Source: Alphaproteobacteria bacterium UBA3002 (GTDB taxonomy: Bacteria; Pseudomonadota; Alphaproteobacteria; Rickettsiales; UBA3002). From it: DNA of 8,983 bases. A model generated the notes under the pieces. The model saw only the letters and a program-made list of their open reading frames with translations. It made no database searches and was not told the origin of the DNA. The stretch is from positions 22,051-31,033 of the forward strand of contig DDZS01000071.1 of NCBI GenBank assembly GCA_002346425.1, written 5' to 3'. Position 1 is the first letter of the stretch; each line of letters starts with the position of its first letter. The translations under genes and the position numbers were made by a program. Positions 1-6,513 of the stretch are shown one piece after another.

Positions 1-2
1 CA

Positions 3-20
3 CCCCGGCGCAGGCCGGGG
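3..20. repeat. GC-rich intergenic hairpin repeat
   Basis: A perfect inverted repeat: CCCCGGC (3-9), loop GCAG (10-13), GCCGGGG (14-20), followed by TCCA. Short palindromes of this form (CCCCGGC, a few bases, GCCGGGG, TCC) are, from general knowledge, frequent extragenic repeats in alphaproteobacterial genomes such as sphingomonads. It starts at the window edge, so the element may extend to the left. It may sit at the 3' end of an unseen upstream gene, but it has no T-run directly after it. Confidence 0.6.
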
Positions 21-46
21 TCCACCGAAAGTTGCCGCATATGGAG

Positions 47-98
47 AACGGAGATGTTTCCGCTCCGGCTTCACCTGCGCTAGTGCGCTCCGTTTTTT
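47..98 (+). terminator. possible intrinsic terminator or leader structure before argH
   Basis: AACGGAG (47-53) pairs perfectly with CTCCGTT (88-94), and the right arm runs into TTTTTT (93-98). The enclosed 34 bases contain a small GCGC-TAGT-GCGC hairpin (77-88) that competes for the last base of the outer stem. A stem followed by six T's fits a rho-independent terminator, either for a gene left of the window or as an attenuator in the argH leader. The loop is long, so this is a weak call. Confidence 0.3.
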
Positions 99-140
99 CT
101 ACTGAAAAACTACGCTTTGCAGCTCTCGCTGGCTCTTGGC

Positions 141-164
141 AGGCGTGGTCTGATGACCACGCTT
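141..164 (+). other. strong hairpin in argH 5' leader
   Basis: GCGTGGTC (143-150), loop TGAT (151-154) and GACCACGC (155-162) form a perfect 8 bp stem. In RNA it extends by a G-U pair (142/163) and an A-U pair (141/164) to 10 bp. It lies 42 bases before the argH start. No run of T's follows (the next bases are CTTCAGG), so it is not a typical terminator. It could be a leader RNA structure or a dyad operator. It does not resemble the enterobacterial ARG box. Confidence 0.5.
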
Positions 165-206
165 CTTCAGGTTGCTTCTTACCTTCCAATCCATTACTGA
201 ACAAGC

Positions 207-1592
207 ATGACCAAAGCGAATCAAATGTGGGGCGGGCATTATGCCGCAGGGCCGGAAGCGGCTTTTGCGAAAATCAACCCGTCGATCGACTATGACCGGA
301 AATTATTCCGGCAGGATATTGCGGGCAGCGTCGCGCATTGTGAAATGCTGCGCGCGCAAGGCATTTTAACCGCCGACGAGGCCGGGCAGATCACGCAAGG
401 CCTGAAGCAGATTCACAGCGAAATCGAGGCGGGGGAATTTACCTTTAAAGCGGAACTCGAAGACATTCATATGAATATTGAAGCGCGCCTGAAAGAACTG
501 CTGGGCGATGTGGCGGGCAAGCTGCATACCGCACGCTCGCGCAACGATCAGGTCGCGACCGATATGCGTCTCTATGTGCGTGATTCATTGAGTGCGCTGG
601 ATGAGTTGTTACAAGCGTTGCAGACCGCGCTGATCGATCAGGCCGAAGCGCATGCCGATACCATCATGCCGGGCTTCACGCATTTACAGGGTGCGCAGCC
701 GGTGACCTTTGGTCATCATCTGCTCGCTTACGTCGAAATGTTCGGGCGCGACCGGGCGCGTCTTGCCGATGCGCGGGCGCGGGGCAATGTCTCGCCTTTA
801 GGCTCTGCGGCGCTGGCGGGAACGAGTTTCCCCATCGACCGCGAAGCGACCGCCCACGCACTGGGATTTACTGACGTCACGCGCAATTCGCTCGATGCCG
901 TTTCAGATCGCGATTTTGTGCTGGAACCGCTCGCTGCGTTCAGCGTGATTGCGATGCATTTATCGCGACTTTCTGAAGAGTTAGTCTGCTGGGTCTCGCC
1001 TGCGTTCGGCATGGTGAAATTGCCGGAGGGTTTCACCAGCGGCTCGTCGATCATGCCGCAAAAACGCAATCCCGATGCAGCCGAATTGATCCGCGGCAAA
1101 ACCGGGCGCATCACGTCACAATTTGCGACGCTATTGATGGTAATGAAGTCACTGCCGCTGGCCTATAACAAAGACTCTCAGGAAGACAAAGAACCCTATT
1201 TCGAAGCGGAAGAACAATTAAGCCTCTGCCTGCAAGCGATGACGGGGATGATCGCCGCGCTAACGGCCAACAAAAACCGCATGCGCGAATTAGCCGCGCA
1301 GGGCTATTCCACCGCGACCGATCTGGCCGATTGGCTAGTGCGCACGCTCGGCATGCCCTTCCGCGATGCGCATCATGTCACCGGGCGCGCGGTGAAACTA
1401 GCCGAAGAAAAAGGCTGCATGCTCGATGCGTTATCGCTGGAAGCATTGCAATCCGTCGAGTCGCGCATCACACAGGATATTTTCGACGTGCTGAGCGTCG
1501 AAGCCTCGGTCGCCAGCCGCACCAGTTACGGCGGCACCGCGCCTGATAATGTGCGCGCCCAAGTCGACGAAGCAAGGGAGAGATTTTTATGA
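207..1592 (+). CDS. argH: argininosuccinate lyase
   Basis: Cytoplasmic enzyme that splits argininosuccinate into arginine and fumarate, the last step of arginine synthesis; a homotetramer in the family. The 461 residues match the usual length of about 460. The N-terminal MWGGHY block (7-12) matches the typical WGGRF start and supports the ATG at 207, although no clear Shine-Dalgarno precedes it. Family motifs seen: HTARSRND (107-114), GFTHLQGAQP (156-165, carrying the catalytic-region TH) and the fumarase/aspartase signature GSSIMPQKRNPD (279-290), with Ser281 expected to be catalytic. The C-terminal YGGTAP segment is also typical. Its stop overlaps the start of the next small gene (ATGA, 1589-1592), so argH, lptM and lysA form one operon. 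Confidence 0.97.
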   Translation: MTKANQMWGGHYAAGPEAAFAKINPSIDYDRKLFRQDIAGSVAHCEMLRAQGILTADEAGQITQGLKQIHSEIEAGEFTFKAELEDIHMNIEARLKELLGDVAGKLHTARSRNDQVATDMRLYVRDSLSALDELLQALQTALIDQAEAHADTIMPGFTHLQGAQPVTFGHHLLAYVEMFGRDRARLADARARGNVSPLGSAALAGTSFPIDREATAHALGFTDVTRNSLDAVSDRDFVLEPLAAFSVIAMHLSRLSEELVCWVSPAFGMVKLPEGFTSGSSIMPQKRNPDAAELIRGKTGRITSQFATLLMVMKSLPLAYNKDSQEDKEPYFEAEEQLSLCLQAMTGMIAALTANKNRMRELAAQGYSTATDLADWLVRTLGMPFRDAHHVTGRAVKLAEEKGCMLDALSLEALQSVESRITQDIFDVLSVEASVASRTSYGGTAPDNVRAQVDEARERFL

Positions 1593-1738
1593 AATATGCA
1601 GCACTAATTTTATTGCTCACCGCCTGCGGCATTAAAGGTCCGCTGGTGCGTCCGGCGGATATGGCGAAGGAAGAAAAGGATCCGGTGGAATCCTCCAAAG
1701 GCATGATGCCGGAAATCGTTCGCCCCAGCGACATGTAA
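1589..1738 (+). CDS. lptM: LptM-like small outer-membrane lipoprotein
   Basis: A 49-residue protein with a very short signal peptide ending in a lipobox, LLTAC (9-13), so Cys13 would be lipidated after signal peptidase II cleavage. The mature start CGIKGPLVRP matches the CGxKGPL pattern of the LptM/YifL lipoprotein family. In E. coli, LptM associates with the LPS transporter LptDE and assists LptD maturation. The rest is a polar tail with no other domain. GGGAG at 1576-1580 is a well-placed ribosome binding site. The ATG overlaps the argH stop (ATGA) and the TAA overlaps the lysA ATG (TAATG). A small lipoprotein before a diaminopimelate gene is a recurrent arrangement (yifL-dapF in E. coli; argH-lipoprotein-lysA in alphaproteobacteria). 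The family call is firm; the exact role here is inferred. Confidence 0.85.
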   Translation: MKYAALILLLTACGIKGPLVRPADMAKEEKDPVESSKGMMPEIVRPSDM

Positions 1739-2997
1739 TGGATTATTTCAATTATTCGAATGGCAAACTGCATGCCGAAGACGTGGCGCTCGATGCCATT
1801 GCCTCGGAGATCGGCACGCCGTTTTACGTTTACAGCCGCGCGACATTAGAACGGCATTATACCGTCTTTGCTGACGCGGTCGCTCCGGCGCAGGTCTGCT
1901 ATGCGGTGAAAGCCAATTCGAACATTGCAGTGTTGAAAGTATTGGCATTGCTCGGCTGCGGCGCGGATGTTGTCTCTGGTGGCGAGATTCGCCGTGCGCT
2001 CGAAGCAGGCATTGCACCGGAAAACATCGTCTTCTCCGGCGTTGGTAAAACTCCGGAAGAAATGGGCTTTGCCCTCGCGCATGGCATCAAACAGTTCAAT
2101 GTCGAGTCTGCAGAAGAGCTGGCGCTGTTAAATGATGTGGCGGGCGAGCACGGCTATACCGCACCGATTGCGTTACGGGTGAACCCGGATATTGATGCGG
2201 GGACGCATGCGAAAATCACCACGGGTAAAAAAGAAAATAAATTTGGTATTCCGCTTGAGGATGCGATGGCGGTCTATCAGCAAGCGGGTGAGTTGCCGCA
2301 TATTCAGGTGCAGGGCGTGTCGATGCATATTGGTTCGCAACTGACGACGCTCGCGCCGTTCCGCGCGGCCTTTGAAACGGCGAAAGCTTTCGTGCAGCAA
2401 TTGCGCGCGGCGGGCCATGCGATCAGCGTGCTCGACATCGGTGGCGGGTTGGGCGTGCCTTATGAAAAAGCGGGCGAATCCCCCCCGACGCCGACGCAGT
2501 ATGGCGAGGTGGTGCGCGAAGTGTTAGGTGATCTCGATTGCGAGTTGATCTGCGAGCCAGGGCGGTTGATTTCCGGTAATGCAGGCTTGCTAGTTGCAGA
2601 GACGATTTTCGTCAAACACTCCGCTGGGAAACGCTTCTTGATTTTGGATGCAGCGATGAATGATCTGATGCGTCCGGCGCTCTATGATGCGCAGCATGAA
2701 CTGGTGCCGCTACGGGATGACCATAGCACGACATCTGCACCTTACGATGTTGTTGGCCCGGTTTGTGAAACCGGCGATGTGTTTAGTAAAGATACGCAAC
2801 TGCCCGATGATTTACAACGCGGCGACCGGCTGGCCTTTCGTACAGCAGGCGCCTATGGCGCGACGATGAGCCATACCTATAATTCACGTCCGTTGATTGC
2901 CGAAGTGCTGGTCGATGGCGATCGTTTCGGCGTCATCCGCCCACGCCAATCCTATGAAGAACTACTGGCACTCGATGATGTGCCGCAATGGCTTTAA
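1738..2997 (+). CDS. lysA: diaminopimelate decarboxylase
   Basis: PLP enzyme that decarboxylates meso-diaminopimelate to L-lysine, the last step of lysine synthesis, in the cytoplasm. The 419 residues fit fold-type III (alanine racemase-like) group IV decarboxylases. Seen in order: the PLP-lysine motif YAVKAN with Lys58, HIGSQ (197-201), the phosphate-binding glycine loop GGGLG (235-239), EPGR (273-276), the active-site CETGD (343-347, Cys343 from the partner subunit) and GAYG (371-374). The ATG at 1738 shares bases with the stop of the lipoprotein gene. No separate ribosome site is visible, so translation is probably coupled. It ends before the heptamer-repeat spacer and converges with hpt. 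Confidence 0.97.
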   Translation: MDYFNYSNGKLHAEDVALDAIASEIGTPFYVYSRATLERHYTVFADAVAPAQVCYAVKANSNIAVLKVLALLGCGADVVSGGEIRRALEAGIAPENIVFSGVGKTPEEMGFALAHGIKQFNVESAEELALLNDVAGEHGYTAPIALRVNPDIDAGTHAKITTGKKENKFGIPLEDAMAVYQQAGELPHIQVQGVSMHIGSQLTTLAPFRAAFETAKAFVQQLRAAGHAISVLDIGGGLGVPYEKAGESPPTPTQYGEVVREVLGDLDCELICEPGRLISGNAGLLVAETIFVKHSAGKRFLILDAAMNDLMRPALYDAQHELVPLRDDHSTTSAPYDVVGPVCETGDVFSKDTQLPDDLQRGDRLAFRTAGAYGATMSHTYNSRPLIAEVLVDGDRFGVIRPRQSYEELLALDDVPQWL

Positions 2998-3000
2998 TTC

Positions 3001-3079
3001 GGGAATAGGGATTCGCGATTAGGGATTAGGGATTAAAAGAGTATGCGTCCCAAATCCCGATTCCCTAATCCCCAATCAC
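3001..3079. repeat. inverted heptamer array (GGGATTA-type) between convergent genes
   Basis: The spacer between lysA and hpt is almost entirely repeat. The + strand arm (3001-3035) reads as five heptamers: GGGAATA, GGGATTC, GCGATTA, GGGATTA, GGGATTA. After a short loop, the - strand arm (3079 down to 3052) reads GTGATTG, GGGATTA, GGGAATC, GGGATTT. Bases 3013-3034 can pair with 3060-3081 at about 19 of 22 positions. The structure could stop transcription from both sides, but neither arm is followed by a T-run. It resembles the GGGATTA/GGGAATC intergenic repeats known from other proteobacteria. Confidence 0.75.
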
Positions 3080-3081
3080 GA

Positions 3082-3612
3082 TCAATGAATTTCTAAATAG
3101 CCGATATAGGGCAGCTCGCGATAGTGGCTATCAAAGTCCAGCCCGTAGCCGATGACGAATTTATCGGGAATGCGGAAACCCACAAAGTCAGCGGCCATTG
3201 GGGTATCCAGCTTGCCGGGTTTTTCCAGCAGCATGCAGGTTTTGATCGCTTTCGGATTGCGGGCTTTGATGGTTTGGATGGCGAATTGCAGTGTGCGGCC
3301 GGTTTCTAAAATGTCATCGACAATCAGCACGGTTTTATCCGCCACATCATCGGTAATGTCACGGTTAATGATGACTTCGCCGGTGCTGGAAGTGCCTTCG
3401 TAACTAGACAGAGTCATAAAATCGATCTGCGGTTGCACGCCAACGCGATAGAGCGCGCGCACTAGATCGGCGGTGAACATAAAGCTCCCCCGTAGTAGCG
3501 AAACGATCAACACGTCACCCTGAATTTGCGCCGCAATTTCTTCGGCCAATTCTTCGACCCGCTCGGCTATTTCTTGTTCCGAATGCAATACCGGAATCGC
3601 GCATTCATCCAT
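3082..3612 (-). CDS. hpt: hypoxanthine phosphoribosyltransferase
   Basis: Purine salvage enzyme that transfers phosphoribose from PRPP to hypoxanthine (and usually guanine) to give IMP or GMP, in the cytoplasm. The 176 residues are the normal bacterial length. Seen: the LRGS loop (40-43) that contacts pyrophosphate, the flexible-loop SSYEG (69-73), the PRPP signature VLIVDDILETGRT (95-107), the base-stacking region KFVIGYGLDFD (151-161) and the C-terminal RELPYIG. The ATG at 3612 follows GGGAG with sensible spacing. The zinc-ribbon gene upstream ends only 4 bases before it, so the two are co-transcribed. The stop lies at the edge of the heptamer hairpin. Confidence 0.96.
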   Translation of the reverse strand: MDECAIPVLHSEQEIAERVEELAEEIAAQIQGDVLIVSLLRGSFMFTADLVRALYRVGVQPQIDFMTLSSYEGTSSTGEVIINRDITDDVADKTVLIVDDILETGRTLQFAIQTIKARNPKAIKTCMLLEKPGKLDTPMAADFVGFRIPDKFVIGYGLDFDSHYRELPYIGYLEIH

Positions 3613-3616
3613 CGCG

Positions 3617-4456
3617 TTACTCCCTGACCATCAGTTGTAAATTATTACCCAGATCGACGATAATATGATCGACCCGGTCGGTAAAACTTGTGTCGACATC
3701 GCTCACCTGAAACCCTTTGCTTTCGCCCGGGGCGAGTTCCATGCCGCCCTCAATGCTGCGCGACATGACGACTTCGCCTGCCGCATCGTGAATCGCTGCG
3801 CGTACGATCGGCACCACGCGTGGCGCATCGGACAAGTTGATCACTTTGCCCTCGATCACGAAGCGTTTTTTATTGCGCGCGCGCCGCTCGCGAATCGTCA
3901 CGTCGCTCAGCATCAGCCCATCCGTCGCCGATGCACCTAGCAGCGAATAGACCGGTTGCAAGCTCGGCTGTAATGCGGGACGAAAAGCGAGCAGGCCCGT
4001 CACTATCGTCGTTAATGCGAATAAAATGCATGCAGCGATCAAGGCGGGTTTTACAATCCCAGCATTTTCCGTCGCCGCAGGTTTTGAGGTGGAAGGTTCA
4101 ATTTGTAACTCAATGTCCGGAATCTGCGCCGGATCATCTGAAGTCGGCGTCTGACCAAAATCGATATATTCGACATCTTCTTCTGGCGCATCTGGTTCAG
4201 CACTTGCAGCCAGCTCGGCTTCTGCCAGGGCGACATCGTCCTCATTAATCGCATTTTCTTCGACCACATCGTCCGTGTTAGTGGTTTCTTCCACCTCCGC
4301 TTCAAACGGCGTTTCTTCGACTACGGGCTCTGGCGCTTCGGGCATGGCGTGCCAGGTATGCGCGCATTTGGCGCATTTCACTTCGCGCCCATCCACCGGG
4401 ATGAGGCTGTTATCGACTAAAAAGCGCGCCGAGCATTCAGGACACTGCAGAATCAT
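3617..4456 (-). CDS. MJ0042-type zinc-ribbon membrane protein with DUF3426-like C-terminus
   Basis: A 279-residue protein of unknown function. The N-terminus carries a zinc ribbon of the MJ0042 finger-like type: CPEC (5-8) and CAKC (28-31), followed by the usual HTWHA. Residues 41-125 are a very acidic, Glu/Asp/Ala-rich, probably disordered linker. One membrane segment lies at about 137-158. The remaining 120 residues look like the DUF3426 beta-rich domain (VIEGKVINLSD, then AIHDAAGEVV), expected outside the membrane. The family is found next to ftsE in many alphaproteobacteria, divergently oriented as here, which suggests but does not prove an envelope or division link. It is followed 4 bases later by hpt. 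No sequence-based function can be given beyond zinc binding and membrane anchoring. Confidence 0.88.
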   Translation of the reverse strand: MILQCPECSARFLVDNSLIPVDGREVKCAKCAHTWHAMPEAPEPVVEETPFEAEVEETTNTDDVVEENAINEDDVALAEAELAASAEPDAPEEDVEYIDFGQTPTSDDPAQIPDIELQIEPSTSKPAATENAGIVKPALIAACILFALTTIVTGLLAFRPALQPSLQPVYSLLGASATDGLMLSDVTIRERRARNKKRFVIEGKVINLSDAPRVVPIVRAAIHDAAGEVVMSRSIEGGMELAPGESKGFQVSDVDTSFTDRVDHIIVDLGNNLQLMVRE

Positions 4457-4480
4457 GGTGCTTTACGGCTCCCCTGTTTT

Positions 4481-4510
4481 TTGTCATACCCATTTCTTAT
4501 GAGTTGTACC
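4481..4510 (+). promoter_or_regulatory. weak candidate ftsE promoter
   Basis: TTGTCA (4481-4486) matches five of six bases of the sigma-70 -35 box. The best -10 at a usable distance is TGTACC (4505-4510, spacer 18), which matches only three of six. The 113-base gap between the divergent zinc-ribbon gene and ftsE must hold promoters for both, but none is convincing. Confidence 0.25.
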
Positions 4511-4569
4511 CAAAGCGATTGCGTGCGTCGAGCACTACCTGCACCCTTCAGGGTAGAAATGGGGCCGCG

Positions 4570-5238
4570 ATGATCCGCTGCCACGAAGTGTCGCTGGCCT
4601 ATAAGCAGGACCAACCGGTGATTGACGGGCTGTCGCTGCATTTAGAAGCTGGGTCGTTCACCTTTTTGGCAGGGGCAAGCGGGGCCGGAAAATCGACCCT
4701 GATCGGCTTGCTTGGGGCAGCGCTGAAACCCACCTCCGGAAAACTGGAATTATTTGGCGAGAATGTCGCGCGATTGCCGCATTCTGCACTCCCCGCGGTG
4801 CGGCGACGTATCGGGATGGTCTATCAGGATTATCAATTGCTACCGCATTTAAGCGTCGCCGATAATGTGGCGCTGCCGTTGAAAGTGGCGGGGGAGCCGG
4901 CGGATGATATCGTGCAAAAAACCCGCGAATTACTGGGCTGGATTGGCCTGTCCGATCTGGCGGATGCGCGACCGGACGTGTTGTCCGGCGGTCAAAAGCA
5001 GCGTGTTGCGATTGCCCGTGCGGTAATCGGGAATCCCGCGCTGATTTTGGCGGATGAGCCGACCGGAAATCTGGACCACAAATTGAGCATGAAACTGATG
5101 CATCTGTTCACCTCGCTAAACAAAGCGGGCACGACCATCGTCTTCGCTACGCATGACGAACATCTGATGTCGCATTTTGACTATCCGGTGCTGCAGCTTA
5201 AAGATGGCAAGGTGAAGCAAACCCGCCGTTTAAGCTAG
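4570..5238 (+). CDS. ftsE: cell division ATP-binding protein FtsE
   Basis: The ABC-type ATPase that works with the membrane protein FtsX at the division site to control peptidoglycan hydrolases. From the ATG at 4570 the protein is 222 residues, the length of E. coli FtsE, and starts MIRCHEVSLAY like the family. An in-frame TTG at 4504 would add 22 residues unlike FtsE and is rejected. Seen: Walker A GASGAGKST (35-43), Q-loop Gln86, signature LSGGQKQ (138-144), Walker B LILADEP (158-164, catalytic Glu163), D-loop GNLD (166-169) and H-loop His195. All catalytic elements are intact. It is separated from ftsX, which is on the other strand at 7068-7967. Its TAG overlaps the plsC TAG in opposite orientation (CTAG, 5235-5238). 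Confidence 0.96.
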   Translation: MIRCHEVSLAYKQDQPVIDGLSLHLEAGSFTFLAGASGAGKSTLIGLLGAALKPTSGKLELFGENVARLPHSALPAVRRRIGMVYQDYQLLPHLSVADNVALPLKVAGEPADDIVQKTRELLGWIGLSDLADARPDVLSGGQKQRVAIARAVIGNPALILADEPTGNLDHKLSMKLMHLFTSLNKAGTTIVFATHDEHLMSHFDYPVLQLKDGKVKQTRRLS

Positions 5239-5924
5239 AGCGTTTCGCGCTCGATCACTTCTTCCAACCGCGCCATAAAATCTTTTTTATTCAACCCCGG
5301 CTCGATGGCGGGGAGGAAGCGGATAATACTCGTGCCTGGATATTTGGTGAGCCAGCGTTTTGGCCAATAACGACCGGTATCCAATGCCACCGGGATCAAT
5401 GGGGCACCAAGTTTATACAACGTAAACACCCCTGCGGCCTGATAGTCCGGCTCGGCACCGACGGGCTTTCGCGTCCCTTCCGGGAAAATCACAATAGGTA
5501 GATCATGCGCTAACCGATCTTGTCCGTCATCGCGAATCTGTTTCAGAGCCTGACTTCCTGCCTTTCGGTTGATGGCGATCGGCGACAAGCGCCAGAGATA
5601 CCAGCCAAAAACCGGAATTTTAAGCAAGCTTTGCTTAAGCACAAAAGACGGGCAATGGAGCCGGTTAAGCAAGGCATAGGTATCGAGGGTGGATTGATGC
5701 TTGCTAGCAAAAATGGCAGGGGAATCCGGCATATGCTCTAGCCCTTCATATCGGACGCGAATGCCACAGATAACGCGTAATAACACAAGATTTCCACGAA
5801 TCCATAATAGCGCAAAAGGCACGGCCAATGGGCGCGATAGCATGGTAAGGGGCGCAATCAATCCAAAAGGAAGCAGCCAGAGAAGCTGGGCGACATCGTA
5901 CAAAATGGCGCGTATTCGCATCAT
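5235..5924 (-). CDS. plsC: PlsC-type lysophospholipid (1-acyl-glycerol-3-phosphate) acyltransferase
   Basis: Membrane-associated acyltransferase of the LPLAT/PlsC family, expected to add the second acyl chain to lysophosphatidic acid or a related lysophospholipid. The 229 residues fit the family. Seen: an N-terminal hydrophobic region (about 12-53), the catalytic HX4D motif HQSTLD (76-81), block II PIAINR (115-120), the substrate-binding FPEGTR (147-152) and block IV PLIPVAL (175-181). The ATG at 5924 overlaps the stop of the YdcF gene (ATGA), so it is the last gene of the - strand operon. In other alphaproteobacteria the plsC homologue commonly lies after ftsX and ydcF, the same order as here. 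The exact substrate is not visible from sequence. Confidence 0.9.
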   Translation of the reverse strand: MMRIRAILYDVAQLLWLLPFGLIAPLTMLSRPLAVPFALLWIRGNLVLLRVICGIRVRYEGLEHMPDSPAIFASKHQSTLDTYALLNRLHCPSFVLKQSLLKIPVFGWYLWRLSPIAINRKAGSQALKQIRDDGQDRLAHDLPIVIFPEGTRKPVGAEPDYQAAGVFTLYKLGAPLIPVALDTGRYWPKRWLTKYPGTSIIRFLPAIEPGLNKKDFMARLEEVIERETL

Positions 5925-6505
5925 AGCAGCAGGCCAGTCACAAGAACGAACAGGTATTTGTGATATTCGCGAAGTAGGGTGAGCAGTGTATAATCATCGC
6001 TCCACCAATGAGGCAGATTAAGGTCTTCCGAAGGCACAGGGTCGGCGATCAATTCCTGATCCGGCATGGCTTGCCGTAACACGCGAAGCGAGCGCGGCAT
6101 ATGGTATTCCGACGTGACCACGCGTAGCCGCTGAATCTTGTTTTTCTCTACCCATTTCGCGGTTTCGACCGCGTTGCTATACGTACTGTCGGCAATCCGG
6201 TCGAGCATGATATCCGCGGCCAGTTCCTGTAATTTGGTATGGTCTTCGCTGCGTGCGTGCTGCGTGATGAAATTCGTCGCGTCCTCTTCGCTACCCACGC
6301 CGGAAATCAGAATTTTTGGGGCCTGGCCGCTGGCGTAAAGACTGAAACCGTGTTCAATTCGCCCTTTGCCGCCGGTAAGGACCACGATACCATCAACTGG
6401 TTCGTTGCCAGCGGTCGAATGGCGCGGAATATGGGCAATGAACCAGTAAAAACCGCCCACCCAGCTCATAAGAATGAGAAGAAAACACCACACTACCCAG
6501 CGCAT
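5921..6505 (-). CDS. YdcF/DUF218 family membrane protein
   Basis: A 194-residue protein with an N-terminal membrane anchor (about 4-24) and one DUF218 (YdcF/SanA-like) domain. Family blocks seen: IVVLTGGKGRIEHG (40-53), ILISGVG (65-71), DSTYSNA (106-112), VVTSEYHMPRS (129-139) and REYHKYL near the C-terminus (179-185). A hydrophobic stretch from about 184 to 194 may be a second membrane-associating segment. DUF218 proteins are linked to envelope integrity in several bacteria, but no reaction is established here. It starts 9 bases after the HAD gene stop and overlaps plsC by ATGA. It is usually found between ftsX and plsC in alphaproteobacteria, which supports treating this operon as a displaced ftsX segment. 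Confidence 0.88.
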   Translation of the reverse strand: MRWVVWCFLLILMSWVGGFYWFIAHIPRHSTAGNEPVDGIVVLTGGKGRIEHGFSLYASGQAPKILISGVGSEEDATNFITQHARSEDHTKLQELAADIMLDRIADSTYSNAVETAKWVEKNKIQRLRVVTSEYHMPRSLRVLRQAMPDQELIADPVPSEDLNLPHWWSDDYTLLTLLREYHKYLFVLVTGLLL

Positions 6506-6513
6506 GCAGCGGA

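Noticed and set aside
32..295. 87-codon + strand frame across the argH leader
   Set aside because: It overlaps the argH start in another frame, spans the hairpins and T-run, and shows no recognisable protein pattern.
728..1114. 128-codon - strand frame inside argH
   Set aside because: Antisense shadow of a high-GC coding gene, with no own ribosome site or family motif.
2480..2486. Run of seven C's in lysA as a phase-variation tract
   Set aside because: It encodes a normal Ser-Pro-Pro stretch in an essential-type enzyme, is short, and the frame is intact.
3001..3035. Telomere-like or CRISPR-like repeat
   Set aside because: The TTAGGG resemblance comes from a seven-base unit in an internal hairpin. 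There are no spacers and no cas genes.
4504..4569. Longer FtsE starting at TTG 4504
   Set aside because: The extra 22 residues do not look like FtsE, and the ATG at 4570 gives the standard MIR start and the 222-residue length.
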